64,000 nucleotides of DNA from Emticicia sp. BO119 (GTDB lineage Bacteria; Bacteroidota; Bacteroidia; Cytophagales; Spirosomataceae): contig NZ_JACETV010000004.1 in assembly GCF_013912375.1 (NCBI RefSeq), forward strand, positions 518,270 through 582,269, read 5' to 3'. Below, in pieces: positions 33,653 to 42,836 of the stretch. Below the pieces are notes generated by a model. That model did no database searches and was not told the origin of the DNA. It was given only the letters and a program-made list of their open reading frames with translations. The number at the start of each line of letters is the position of its first letter. The stretch's first letter is position 1. The translations under genes were made by a program, and so were the position numbers.

Positions 33653-34477
33653 TTACCAATTTTTTACTTTTTCATTAATCAGGTCTAATAGAAACTGTGT
33701 TTTTTGCCCTATACGTCCTGAGCCTAAAACATGGTCATCTACCCTGGTAATAGGCAATACTCTTTTGGTAGTACTGGTTGTAAATACCTCGTCGGCTTCT
33801 AATAATTCGGTGAATGTCACCCCTCTTTCTTCAATTTTGAAATGCCCTTCTGCTAAGGCTAATGTTGTCCGGCGGGTAATGCCTTTTAGAATATCTGTAT
33901 CAGGGGTAATCAAAGTATCGCCTTTAAATATAAAAACATTGCTTCGGCTCAGTTCGCTGATATAGCCATTTTTGTGGAATAGCACATCAGAGGCCTTTGC
34001 CGCTTTAATATCTTGCTGCAATATCATGAAATGCTTGTAGTCAGTGCTTTTCACCTCCGGCAAATCTCTTACAAAATCATAAGTAATTACCTTTATCCCA
34101 TTCAGATATTCTTCAGGTTTCACAGGGTGTATATCTTCGCTGATAATCAATAAATTCGGACTGTTACTCGATACACTATCTTCTGAATAACCACCTGTGA
34201 GTATAAAACGAATGGCACAATCTTCCAGACCTGACTTTTCTACCAACTCCATTACTATCTTGTAGGCTTCTTCTTTCTGAACCGGGTTGGGTAATCTGAG
34301 AAGCCTTGCCGAACGCTCGTATCTTTCCCAATACCAATCCCATTGAAACGGACGCCCATTATAGGTACGGAAGTAATCGAAAAGACCATAGCCCCGCAGA
34401 AGCCCAAGGTCAGTAATATGCACACTGGTTTGCTCTGCCGAGCCTATTTTGCCATTAAAGTAGCAGTGATGAGCCAT
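33653..34477 (-). CDS. Class IV aminotransferase (branched-chain/D-amino acid type)
   Basis: A 274-aa PLP enzyme of fold type IV. The start region FNGKIGSAEQTSVHITDLGLLRGYGLFDYFR is typical, with the PLP Lys expected in EVKSTDYK and the PLP-phosphate region in GYISELSRSNVF and LKGITRRTTLALA. It may be a branched-chain aminotransferase, a D-amino acid aminotransferase or an aminodeoxychorismate lyase; sequence alone does not decide. It lies 35 bp downstream of the M28 peptidase gene on the same strand. Confidence 0.88.
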   Translation of the reverse strand: MAHHCYFNGKIGSAEQTSVHITDLGLLRGYGLFDYFRTYNGRPFQWDWYWERYERSARLLRLPNPVQKEEAYKIVMELVEKSGLEDCAIRFILTGGYSEDSVSSNSPNLLIISEDIHPVKPEEYLNGIKVITYDFVRDLPEVKSTDYKHFMILQQDIKAAKASDVLFHKNGYISELSRSNVFIFKGDTLITPDTDILKGITRRTTLALAEGHFKIEERGVTFTELLEADEVFTTSTTKRVLPITRVDDHVLGSGRIGQKTQFLLDLINEKVKNW

Positions 34478-34512
34478 TAGTTCTGATTATATTGTTCGAT
34501 ACTACAAAAGTA

Positions 34513-36165
34513 TCATTTTCCTATCTTTGTCTCAAAAAAATCTCCTTTATTCCAGGTGGGTCTATCTGGGTTCTGTGCTACCAGATAGCTTACCAGAAAG
34601 TTTACCTGCGCATATTTCTTTCCTGCCGACCATACGAAAGAATCATTTACTTCGTCAGACGGTTTATGGTAGTTCGCTTCCCTCCATACTTTCACTTTAG
34701 CAGCTAAATCTTTCTCAATTGTGGTTTTTTTGTAGCCGTATTTGATATGTAGTGCAGGAATACCCGCTTTTACAAAATTATACTGGTCGCTTCTTACAAA
34801 ACGTCCTTCTGTCGGGTCGGGGTCAGGTTCTACGTTCAAGCCTACATAACTGGCGGCCTCTTCTACTATTTTCAGCAAACTGCTGTGTTCGGCCCCGAGC
34901 GGTGCTACCGACTCTAAAGGTGCAATCAAGGTAGGCATATCTGTATTAATGTCTGCTACAATTTTATCTTTTGGTAAAGTGGGCAAAGCTGTGAAATAGC
35001 CCGAGCCTAACAGCCCTAATTCTTCGGCTGTCATTAAGGCAAATACGATTGAACGTTTTGGTTTAGTAGTTAGTTTTGAGTAAGCGCGGGCAATCTCCAA
35101 TGCACAGGCTACACCCGAGGCATTATCATGCGCCCCATTGTAGATAGAATCTCCATTCACTGGTCTGCCAACGCCGACATGGTCGAGGTGGCCTGAGTGA
35201 ATCACAAACTCGTTTTTCAGTTTAGGGTCAGAGCCTTCGAACTTACCTATTACGTTGTAGCTTTCAATATCATCAAAACTCGATTCATAATGCCCGCTAA
35301 TGACACTTTTCAGGGTTTTACTCACATATTCACCTTTTTCTAACGATTTCCAGATTGTATCTAAATCTTCGCCCTCAGCCTGCATCAGTTCTTTCAATAA
35401 AGCTACTGTTATACCGCCTGCTACCTGTATCTTGCCGCCGTAAGCGGAGGCCGAACTGGCTCTCTTGCCATCAGGCAGAATAGATGCCCCAATACCATTG
35501 ACCGACATATTATTGGTGATTGCTCTGAACTGAACCGTATTGGTAGTATAGTTGCAAACCAAGACTCCAATAGCTCCGTTTTTTGCGGCGTATTCCTGCA
35601 AAGTAGCCGGATACTGCAAATGCAACTTCACATTGGCCGAAAGATTATCAGGTACTTTACGAAGGATAATCACAATTTTGCCTTTTACATCGAGGTTTTT
35701 ATAATCCTGTATATTGATTTTTGGCGCATCAAAACCTGTGCCTACAAAAGCTAAAGGCGCATCAAAGTCGACCGATTTTTTTTCGGGGTGTGGGTACACA
35801 TAGAAATCACTGCCTAATGACAATGGCTTTTTATCACCGTTAGGCAGAGTCAGGACTAATGCTGTTTTATCTTTATTCAATCTGCTTTTTCTCAGCGTTA
35901 CTTTTTGCAGATAGGTGCCGTTTTCTCCGGCAGGTTGCAGGCCAATTTCTTTATATTGCTTCTCTATATACTCTACTGCCATCATATACCCCTCTTTGCC
36001 GGGCTGTCTGCCTTTTAGTTTATCATCGGCCAGATATATTACATGGGCTTTAATACGGTTGGTATCAATCTGGTTGATAGCGGCTAAAACTTCATTACTT
36101 AAAGGCTTTTGGGTATAAGCCAGCAAGGGTAAAAGGGAAAGCAAAAGACAAAACGCTCGTTTCAT
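34513..36165 (-). CDS. Secreted M28 family metallopeptidase with PA domain
   Basis: A 550-aa protein with a signal peptide (to LLAYTQ). A PA-like insert lies at about 115-280 and the M28 zinc peptidase domain at about 300-540. Metal-binding motifs are HSGHLDHVG, the bridging Asp in NGAHDNASG, catalytic Glu-Glu in MTAEELGLLGS, and Asp in ADINTDMP. It is an aminopeptidase-like enzyme in the periplasm or outer membrane. A repeat-bearing pseudogene lies immediately upstream. Confidence 0.92.
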   Translation of the reverse strand: MKRAFCLLLSLLPLLAYTQKPLSNEVLAAINQIDTNRIKAHVIYLADDKLKGRQPGKEGYMMAVEYIEKQYKEIGLQPAGENGTYLQKVTLRKSRLNKDKTALVLTLPNGDKKPLSLGSDFYVYPHPEKKSVDFDAPLAFVGTGFDAPKINIQDYKNLDVKGKIVIILRKVPDNLSANVKLHLQYPATLQEYAAKNGAIGVLVCNYTTNTVQFRAITNNMSVNGIGASILPDGKRASSASAYGGKIQVAGGITVALLKELMQAEGEDLDTIWKSLEKGEYVSKTLKSVISGHYESSFDDIESYNVIGKFEGSDPKLKNEFVIHSGHLDHVGVGRPVNGDSIYNGAHDNASGVACALEIARAYSKLTTKPKRSIVFALMTAEELGLLGSGYFTALPTLPKDKIVADINTDMPTLIAPLESVAPLGAEHSSLLKIVEEAASYVGLNVEPDPDPTEGRFVRSDQYNFVKAGIPALHIKYGYKKTTIEKDLAAKVKVWREANYHKPSDEVNDSFVWSAGKKYAQVNFLVSYLVAQNPDRPTWNKGDFFETKIGK

Positions 36166-36174
36166 AGAATTCTC

Positions 36175-36750
36175 TCAGGTGTTGTTTGTTGAAAACTTTT
36201 TTGCGAAGATAAGGAAAAAATGAATAGCGACGGATTGGAACTTATTTAAACCAGGGCTGTCCTCATTCAAAAAGGTTCCCACCATATTGGTAACCTTTTG
36301 GGGTTCATTTTTACTGATTTTTACTTTCACAGACGCTATTTTCCAAAAGGTTCCCACCATACAGGTAACCTTTTGGAGTTCATTTTTACTGATTTTTGCT
36401 TTCACATCCTCTATTTTTATAAAGGTTACCACCGTACAGGTAACCTTTTGGAGTTCATTTTTACTGACTTTTGCTTTCATAGCCTCTTTTTTTTAAAAGG
36501 TTCCCACAGTATTGGTAACCTTTTTGGGTTACATTTTACTCAATTTTGCTATCATAGACTCTTTTTTCAAAAAGGTTCCCACCATATTGGTAACCTTTTC
36601 TGGGAACGTTTTAGCCCCTGTTATTTTGACAAACTCCGAAACTATTTGTTGGTAGGTATAGCCAATCACTCTTTTAAATACGGCTCTACTACTTCCGGTT
36701 ACCTTTATATAGGCTAATTCTTTGCAGGTTCTGACTTTCTTTTTCTTCAT
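36175..36750 (-). pseudogene. Broken reading frame of 25-aa tandem repeats (KVTNMVGTF repeat)
   Basis: One minus-strand frame runs from the ATG at 36750 to 36175, broken by two TAA codons (near 36529-36531 and 36493-36495). The first 50 residues (MKKKKVRTCKELAYIKVTG...) are not repetitive; then come five units containing KVT(N/C)(M/T)V(G/V)TF, spaced exactly 25 codons apart. Because the period is a multiple of three and the frame is kept, the array was probably coding before the stops arose. Read-through, or use of the C-terminal piece from 36480, cannot be excluded. Function is unknown. Confidence 0.55.
36270..36599. repeat. Array of five 75-bp direct repeats with 30-bp palindromic core
   Basis: Cores start at 36271, 36346, 36421, 36496 and 36571, so the spacing is exactly 75 bp four times. 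Each core is an imperfect palindrome from AAAGGTTCCC to GGTAACCTTTT; copies 1 and 5 are identical over 30 bp and copies 2-4 differ by a few bases. The roughly 45-bp spacers are also similar to each other (GTTCATTTTTACTGA shared), differing mainly in about 10 bp before each core. It is a tandem array, not a CRISPR. Confidence 0.95.
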
Positions 36751-37319
36751 TTTAATAGTTGTTATGCGGAGGGCTATTGTGAATTGTTATCCAAGACTGA
36801 TATTCTAAATTTCCGGTTTTTGATTATGTTTTCAAAGTATCTGGAGATGTTTTTGGGATAATCAAACTGTTGGGGAGAAGAATTGGTCTGTTTGGCAAAA
36901 GCCAATACGGATAATTTGCCCCGGCAGAGTCTCCTGTGAGCGCATGCAAAAGCGATAAGCAAGGGGACTCTGCCGTGCCTTGAGCTATAAGAGCAGCAAT
37001 AAAAATCTAAATTGGTGTTTAATCTATTAAACTTTTCGCATCAACCCTTGCCCTGAGAGTCCTTTGGCTTATAAACACTGCAGACTTTGAGGGAACGAAA
37101 AGCTTTGAAGTAAGTTTCGAATTTTACCTACTGTTTCTTAACAAACCCTTTTTTGTAAATAACTACCTTAAAACCGATACCTACCCCAGTGCCCAATATC
37201 CAATCAGAATAGCAGAAATTTAACCATTTATTCAAAAGAGAAGAGGTTAGGCAAAAAAGGTTTTACTGAAAGAGGGGAATATCTGAGAAGATTTACTTCA
37301 TGATATACCCCATACCTCC
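36751..37319. other. 569-bp intergenic region with a long stem-loop
   Basis: No gene is convincing. It contains GGCAGAGTCTCC (36923-36934) pairing with GGGGACTCTGCC (36963-36974) across a 28-nt loop that is itself partly self-complementary. A 62-codon minus-strand reading frame (36774-36962) overlaps this stem-loop, resembles nothing I know and is not called. Confidence 0.6.
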
Positions 37320-38303
37320 CTACCTTAACAACCCAACCCCCCTCGCATGCAAAATAGCCTCATCTGTATGCTTAAACTGGCAGGTGTGAATATTTTTGTT
37401 TGTAATAGTATTCAGCATTTCTAAGGTTGCAATTTCTTTTTCCAAGCTAATATTTCTGATATAGATTGCTGCAATCTGTTCGCTGTATTTATTGGCAAGG
37501 GTCATATAAATTTCGGGGTCTTTTTGTGAGTTATCGCCGAGCAAGACAAATTTCTGTTTCGGAAATGCCTGCAAAATTCTGATTACCCGTGTCAGTTTTC
37601 CTTCATGTTTGGTTTTTCCTGTCTTAAGCAACTGATACCACTTTTTTATCTGATTTAACAGAAAAGCACCTTTAGGGAGGTCGTTATGCTTAAAAAATTC
37701 ATTGAGATAATCATAAAGATTCCACTCACTGCTTGAAACATAGAAGAATGGATTGAGTAAATCGGGGCTTGTGTGTGTCAATGAAAGCAACTGATAAAAC
37801 TTGACTACATCAGCAAAAGTTTTGCGGCTACGGGGATTTTTAGTAAACATGGTACGTAGTTTTTTGCCCGTATCGGCCGAGTGAGAAACGAGAACGGTAT
37901 CGTCAATATCCGAAATAAAACCATACTGGGTTGAGTGTGGAACAAAAATTTTACCCTGCCCTGAAACAATTCGTTCGTTTTGCTCATTTACTACATGAAT
38001 AGTTATCTCATGCCATCCGGCAGTTACTTCGGTGTCGGATTGCCATTCAAATTTAAAGAAACCATCAGATTCGGTTGAGCTGTATAACTGTTGATTACCC
38101 CATTGTAGATTTACACGAACGTTGGCTAATGGTTTTACAAAAAACAGTTTGACTAACTGTACCAGATTTGTGAGAATATTATCACTAAATTTATCAGGCC
38201 TGGCTGGTTTTCCTGTCAGCACATGGCCATACACAACCAGATTATGGGTGTGCCCGTACCCATGATATACTTTTACGAAAGCGTCTGAATTTTTATTTCC
38301 CAT
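37320..38303 (-). CDS. App1-type phosphatidate phosphatase (DUF2183)
   Basis: A 327-aa protein read from MGNKNSDAF. It has the N-terminal beta-domain YHGYGHTHNLVVYGHVL and the catalytic HAD-like motif DIDDTVL in GFISDIDDTVLVSHS, followed by FYVSSSEWNLYDYL and LLGDNSQKDPEIY, as in the App1 family. Yeast App1 removes phosphate from phosphatidate to give diacylglycerol. The start codon touches that of the divergent diacylglycerol-kinase-like gene. An alternative start at 38312 would overlap that gene. Confidence 0.85.
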   Translation of the reverse strand: MGNKNSDAFVKVYHGYGHTHNLVVYGHVLTGKPARPDKFSDNILTNLVQLVKLFFVKPLANVRVNLQWGNQQLYSSTESDGFFKFEWQSDTEVTAGWHEITIHVVNEQNERIVSGQGKIFVPHSTQYGFISDIDDTVLVSHSADTGKKLRTMFTKNPRSRKTFADVVKFYQLLSLTHTSPDLLNPFFYVSSSEWNLYDYLNEFFKHNDLPKGAFLLNQIKKWYQLLKTGKTKHEGKLTRVIRILQAFPKQKFVLLGDNSQKDPEIYMTLANKYSEQIAAIYIRNISLEKEIATLEMLNTITNKNIHTCQFKHTDEAILHARGVGLLR

Positions 38304-39176
38304 ATGACACAAACTAATTCTAAGATTCTATTTATAGTCAATCCTGTTTCTGGCAGAAATAACATAAACCGGACTGAATTAATAACAGATTATTTTAAAT
38401 CAAAGCCAAATGCTATTCAAATTTATGAGCTGACAAAAAACTGTAATATAGAAACCATAAAAGAACAGATTAAGTTATTTGCTCCTGAGCAGGTAGTGGG
38501 CGTGGGAGGCGATGGAACCATCAAATTAGTGGCCGAATGCCTGCTCAATACTCATATTAAATTAGGGATTTTTCCGGCAGGTTCAGCCAACGGAATGGCC
38601 GCTGAATTTAAGATCAATGCACACAATGCGCTGGATGTAATAGCTAAGGGTTATTCAAAGAAAATCCATTTAACCAATATTAATAGTCAACTCTGTATTC
38701 ATTTAAGTGATATTGGGCTTAATGCCTATGCTATGAAGAGGTTTAATAATCAGAAGGTTAGGGGTATGTGGGGCTACTTTATAGCTTCGCTGAAAGTGCT
38801 GATGCAGAATCCAACAATGGAGATAAGTATGCATATTGATAAAAAGGCGGTGAAAATGGAAGCTGAAATGATTGTGATTGCTAATGCCACCAAATATGGT
38901 ACTGGTGCGGTTATTAATCCGGTTGGGCGGTTGGATGATGAGTTATTTGAGGTGGTAGTGATAAAAAAAATATCCTTTCGGGAAGTTTTCAAAATGATTT
39001 TTACGCATAAAGCGTACGATTTGGATAAAACTGAAGTTTTTCAGACTACTTCATTATCTATGCACACAAAAAAGAGAGTACATTTTCAGATTGATGGAGA
39101 ATATCTCGGAAAAATACAAAGCCTGAAAGTCGAACTCATTGCTAATGCGCTTGATGTAGTTGTGCCGGAAGAGTAG
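38304..39176 (+). CDS. Diacylglycerol/sphingosine kinase-like lipid kinase
   Basis: A 290-aa member of the DAGK catalytic family (YegS/BmrU/DgkB type). Visible are the N-terminal ILFIVNPVSGRNN, the nucleotide loop GVGGDGTIKLVAECLL and LGIFPAGSANGMAAEF. It phosphorylates diacylglycerol or a related lipid. Because KILFIVNP is close to the first residue, the start at 38304 is firm, which leaves no intergenic DNA before the divergent phosphatase. The two enzymes would catalyse opposite steps between phosphatidate and diacylglycerol. Confidence 0.9.
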   Translation: MTQTNSKILFIVNPVSGRNNINRTELITDYFKSKPNAIQIYELTKNCNIETIKEQIKLFAPEQVVGVGGDGTIKLVAECLLNTHIKLGIFPAGSANGMAAEFKINAHNALDVIAKGYSKKIHLTNINSQLCIHLSDIGLNAYAMKRFNNQKVRGMWGYFIASLKVLMQNPTMEISMHIDKKAVKMEAEMIVIANATKYGTGAVINPVGRLDDELFEVVVIKKISFREVFKMIFTHKAYDLDKTEVFQTTSLSMHTKKRVHFQIDGEYLGKIQSLKVELIANALDVVVPEE

Positions 39177-39185
39177 TCATATGGC

Positions 39186-40043
39186 TCAACATCCTCCAAC
39201 TCTAAGCTCAGGCAGACGCTCTTTTAAAGTGACTACTGTTTTGTTGAGTTTATAGTCATTCCATCCTAAATCATTCACTAATTTGATAGCTCCCTCGCGT
39301 GTGCCGGACACGAACTTGCTATTGTTCATGTGAAAACTGTTGAGGTAATATTTCTGAATGCCGGTATCCAAGAGCCTGTCGGCAAATTGTTCGGCATTAT
39401 GGATAGGTAATAGAGGAGCCAGAGAGATACAGGCGTTTATCCCGGCCTCACGGACTTGTCGAATCGCTTTTAAGCGCATTTCTATAGAAGAACAAACGGG
39501 TTCAAAAACTTTCCTGACCTCTTCGGTATCGGTCGTGACAGACATATTTACCTGAATATCGCGGAACTGTTTGAATAATTCTATATCACGTGCCACTAAA
39601 GGGCTTCGGGTCTGTATTACGAGCCGGATATCATGGTATTTGATAAATTCCTGTAAAAGGCTTCTGGTTAGTTCCAATTCACGTTCTATAGGTTGGTAGG
39701 GGTCTGTCACGCTACTCATATAGATTGACTTGCGGTACAGAGGCTTTTTTCTATACTTTATCAGTAATTGCAAGGCATTTTCTTTTACCCTTACCCAACG
39801 CCCCCAGTTATTTTGTTCTTCATCGGTTTTTGTAAAAAAAGCGGCATAACAATAACTACAGGCAAAGGTGCAACCGGAGTAAGGATTGAGTGTAAAATCA
39901 AAATCTCCCATTGCGCCTTTACTTGCTGTTAGAATCGAGGAGGCCTGATGATAAGAAACACTGGCCTGCCCGAATTTCTCTCGTCGCTCCTTCTCCTCTC
40001 TGTTCACGAATAGCTCGAATAACTCAAGCTGAGCGGATTTCAT
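39186..40043 (-). CDS. Radical SAM protein of the spore-photoproduct-lyase-like (SplB/Rv2578c) group
   Basis: Started at MKSAQLELFELF (285 aa). The [4Fe-4S] motif CX3CX2C is Cys58, Cys62 and Cys65 in SGCTFACSYCYA. The segment YMSSVTDPYQPIERELELTRSLL is typical of SPL-like radical SAM proteins of unknown substrate found in non-sporulating bacteria. A longer in-frame start at 40124 adds a stretch without visible family features and is rejected. It converges on the lipid kinase gene with a 9-bp gap. Confidence 0.85.
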   Translation of the reverse strand: MKSAQLELFELFVNREEKERREKFGQASVSYHQASSILTASKGAMGDFDFTLNPYSGCTFACSYCYAAFFTKTDEEQNNWGRWVRVKENALQLLIKYRKKPLYRKSIYMSSVTDPYQPIERELELTRSLLQEFIKYHDIRLVIQTRSPLVARDIELFKQFRDIQVNMSVTTDTEEVRKVFEPVCSSIEMRLKAIRQVREAGINACISLAPLLPIHNAEQFADRLLDTGIQKYYLNSFHMNNSKFVSGTREGAIKLVNDLGWNDYKLNKTVVTLKERLPELRVGGC

Positions 40044-40170
40044 AAAAGTGTGTGGTAAAATGTATGGATTTAGCAGGGGCTGTTTGATAGCACCTCCGGG
40101 ATTATGCCATAAAGTTATGGACAATACGTGTAATAGTGTCTATACAATTTGTGTAGTAGGTGAAAATATT

Positions 40171-40205
40171 AAAAAAGACTACCCTTTTGAGGCAGTCTTT
40201 TTAGT
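40171..40205. terminator. Terminator between the beta-helix lipoprotein and the radical SAM gene
   Basis: AAAAAAGACTACC (40171-40183) pairs with GGCAGTCTTTTT (40191-40202) with one mismatch. A and T runs on the two sides allow function on both strands; it is directly after the minus-strand beta-helix gene. Confidence 0.65.
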
Positions 40206-40223
40206 GTTTTTTAATTTATATTC

Positions 40224-42836
40224 TTAAAAAGTAATGGAGTTTACGGTATTCGTAGTTGAGGTAGTTGTGGTTGTTTTTAATGTACCACCTGAATTAGAAT
40301 AGGCACCACCGGTGTATAGACCCCATCCTGATGAATTACCTACGAAAGTCCCTCCGGTGTAACTGCCACCGAAATAGATCTTGTATTGCGTGTTTTTTAA
40401 TAAACCCGGAGAAGAAAAATGAAAATAAGAAACGGCATTTTTAGGCTTAAATGTTACCATTTCTGTACCAGTGGCATTTTCGATATGGATTACAGATGAG
40501 GCGGCCAACTGGGTACCTGATTTAAGGTACATACTCACCTGCGCAGAGGCGGCTCCCATTGCTTTTGTCATATTAGAATTTGACCCACCCGAAATTAAGG
40601 TTCCTCCGTTGACAAGAAAATTGCCATTCACATCAATTCCTTCTTCCGGCGAACTGCTCGGGCCGCATACAATGGTTGTTCCGCCTTTGATTGTAATATT
40701 TCCGTTACTATCTATTGCATCGCTGCCAGCCACGATTATAATCCCGTTATTGATAAACAGATTACTTCCATCATTCGATTCTGTTCCGCCCTTAACGATT
40801 CCTTTTGTTACATTAATACCATCATTTGAAGATACGACATTAGTTATACCGCCATCAAATGTAATGATAGGTGCTTCTATTCCTTCTTTCGATTTTGTAA
40901 TATTAATAGTACCATTACTTACAGTAACTGAGGTTTCTGATTTTATGCCATCGTCGGTAGCCGCAATATTCAGTTCACCATTTGTGATAGTAAAGGCTCC
41001 GTCACTTTTAAAGCCTTTGGCCTCACTGGTCATAGAACTGGTATAAGTATAAGTACTACCTGTGGCCGAAATTGTAATTGTGCCTCCGCTAATGGTTGCG
41101 GTACCATCTACACTGATACCTTTTCCGCCTGTACCCGTATTAGTAATACTGAGATTCCCACCTTTGATCGCTAAATTTTTATCGCAATTGATTCCGGCAG
41201 AGGCAGCAATGTCGGCATCAGCAGTTACATAATAGGCAGCACCTGAAACCGTGATTTTTACTGTCCCTGCCGATAAGTTGAAGTCTCCATCAGTTTTGAT
41301 TCCTTTTGCACCTTTTCCAGTCACGTTCAGGGTTACAGCATCGGCAGTGCCTATTGAAGTATAACTGGCACTTTTAATGGCATTCCCTTTATCTCCGGTT
41401 GTGCTTACTTTAATTGTTCCTCCTTTTATTAAAACATAAGGAGTAATTGAGGTATCTGTACCATCGTAAGCGGCGGTGATGCCATCGTCTACACTATTGA
41501 CAGTTACCGAGCCCCCGTTGATAGTGATATAGCCCTCATCAGCAACAATCCCATCGCCTGATGCTGTTACATTTAATGTGCCGTTATCCATCGTAACATA
41601 ATCGTTGGCGCGGATACCATCTTTCACTGCCGATTTTATAATAATATTACTTTCACTAATGGCAATATAATCGTCGGATACAATGCCATGCTTGTTATTC
41701 CCGGTTACATTCAGTGTACCTGTGCCCATAAAACTCAGTTGACCTTCACTAAAGAATGCCCCTTTCTGGTCTTCGCTGCTTGTGGCATAGGTTGTACCAT
41801 CGGTCAGGTTGTTAGTTGTGCCGCTCAATACATTAATTGTAGCTTTTTTACCTGATTGAATATTGATGGCCGGTCCTGTGCTATTGGTAATGCTCACGCC
41901 TTTCATGGTAATATTAAATTTATAGTCGCTATAAATCTTGAAACTACCTTTTGTGGCATTACCCGATAAAAGATATACTATCTCTTTAGTTGTGTTTTTG
42001 GAGGTTACGATTACATCAGCACCGCTTACAGCTACATTTACGCCATCATTGGCAAAGGCATTATTGACGGCCGCACTTGTACCTGAATAGACTATCACGA
42101 CGGTATCTTTAGCAGGATTGGCCGTGCCTGTAGTGCCTGTAGCTATTGTTAAGGTGACAGTAAAAGTTTGCCCACCAAAACTAATGTTAAAGGTAGCAGT
42201 ACCTGCTGAGGCAGGAGTGCCTGAAATAGCATAGGTGAGTTTACCTGAGCCATTAGTCAATGTTCCCGCTGTTAAAGTGGCTGTCAGACCTTCAACACCT
42301 GTTGATGAGGCTGTAGATGCATCATAAGTTCCACCATTCCCCCCGGTATAATCTAAGGTAAGAGTACCTGTATAAGCAGTTCCGCTTGTGCCACTGGCTG
42401 GCGAAATACTACCTGTTAAGGTCGAAATACTGGCTTTGGATTGAACAACAGGTAAGGCTAATATACATGACTGTCCGCCTAATTCTATTAAAAAACTTGC
42501 TGTTCCGGCCATGTTAGGTGTGCCTGTAATAACAAAACTGGCTGCACCACTTCCAGTAGCCAGTGTGCCCTCTGATAAAGTGGCTATAAGGCCCATTACC
42601 CCTGACGAAGCCACGGCTGTTCCGGCTGGATAAGCAATACCATTTCCTCCCGAATAAGGTACACTGGCAGTACCTGTGTAAGATACACCACTTGTGGCCG
42701 TTGCCGAAAATGTGGCATCTGAACAATTAAGGGCAGAAATACCGGGTGCTTTTAATATGTCATCAGTTTTGCAGGAGTGAAAAATTAAAACTATTGTCAG
42801 CCATAAACTGACTACCGCGAATCCTCTTCTATTCAT
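40224..42836 (-). CDS. Large lipoprotein with Ig-like repeats and Cthe_2159-type carbohydrate-binding beta-helix
   Basis: An 870-aa protein. A signal sequence ends in a lipobox-like FHSCKTDD. Two Ig-like repeats of about 95 residues follow (35-135, 136-235), each ending in ITGTPNMAGTA or ISGTPASAGTA. From about 245 onwards a right-handed beta-helix-like region rich in Gly, Ile and Asn (NITMKGVSITNSTG, DGIRANDYVTMDNGT, DGITAAYD) fits the Cthe_2159 family, whose founding member binds cellulose and pectin. The protein is probably displayed on the cell surface. I infer pectin or uronate-related binding, matching the hexuronate genes in the window. Confidence 0.82.
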   Translation of the reverse strand: MNRRGFAVVSLWLTIVLIFHSCKTDDILKAPGISALNCSDATFSATATSGVSYTGTASVPYSGGNGIAYPAGTAVASSGVMGLIATLSEGTLATGSGAASFVITGTPNMAGTASFLIELGGQSCILALPVVQSKASISTLTGSISPASGTSGTAYTGTLTLDYTGGNGGTYDASTASSTGVEGLTATLTAGTLTNGSGKLTYAISGTPASAGTATFNISFGGQTFTVTLTIATGTTGTANPAKDTVVIVYSGTSAAVNNAFANDGVNVAVSGADVIVTSKNTTKEIVYLLSGNATKGSFKIYSDYKFNITMKGVSITNSTGPAINIQSGKKATINVLSGTTNNLTDGTTYATSSEDQKGAFFSEGQLSFMGTGTLNVTGNNKHGIVSDDYIAISESNIIIKSAVKDGIRANDYVTMDNGTLNVTASGDGIVADEGYITINGGSVTVNSVDDGITAAYDGTDTSITPYVLIKGGTIKVSTTGDKGNAIKSASYTSIGTADAVTLNVTGKGAKGIKTDGDFNLSAGTVKITVSGAAYYVTADADIAASAGINCDKNLAIKGGNLSITNTGTGGKGISVDGTATISGGTITISATGSTYTYTSSMTSEAKGFKSDGAFTITNGELNIAATDDGIKSETSVTVSNGTINITKSKEGIEAPIITFDGGITNVVSSNDGINVTKGIVKGGTESNDGSNLFINNGIIIVAGSDAIDSNGNITIKGGTTIVCGPSSSPEEGIDVNGNFLVNGGTLISGGSNSNMTKAMGAASAQVSMYLKSGTQLAASSVIHIENATGTEMVTFKPKNAVSYFHFSSPGLLKNTQYKIYFGGSYTGGTFVGNSSGWGLYTGGAYSNSGGTLKTTTTTSTTNTVNSITF

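Noticed and set aside
36270..36599. Possible CRISPR array (regular palindromic repeats of about 30 bp with 45-bp spacers)
   Set aside because: The spacers are homologous to each other and keep one reading frame, and no cas gene is present. It is a 75-bp tandem repeat.
36774..36962. 62-codon minus-strand reading frame in the 569-bp gap
   Set aside because: It overlaps the long stem-loop at its start and shows no family resemblance; insufficient evidence for a gene.
40138..40145. GTCTATAC, a second match to the GntR HutC half-pattern
   Set aside because: Only the short core matches, without palindromic arms, and such 8-mers are expected several times by chance in 64 kb.
40471..41046. 191-codon plus-strand reading frame inside the beta-helix lipoprotein gene
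   Set aside because: It is the antisense shadow of a low-complexity repeat-rich coding region, where long opposite frames are expected.
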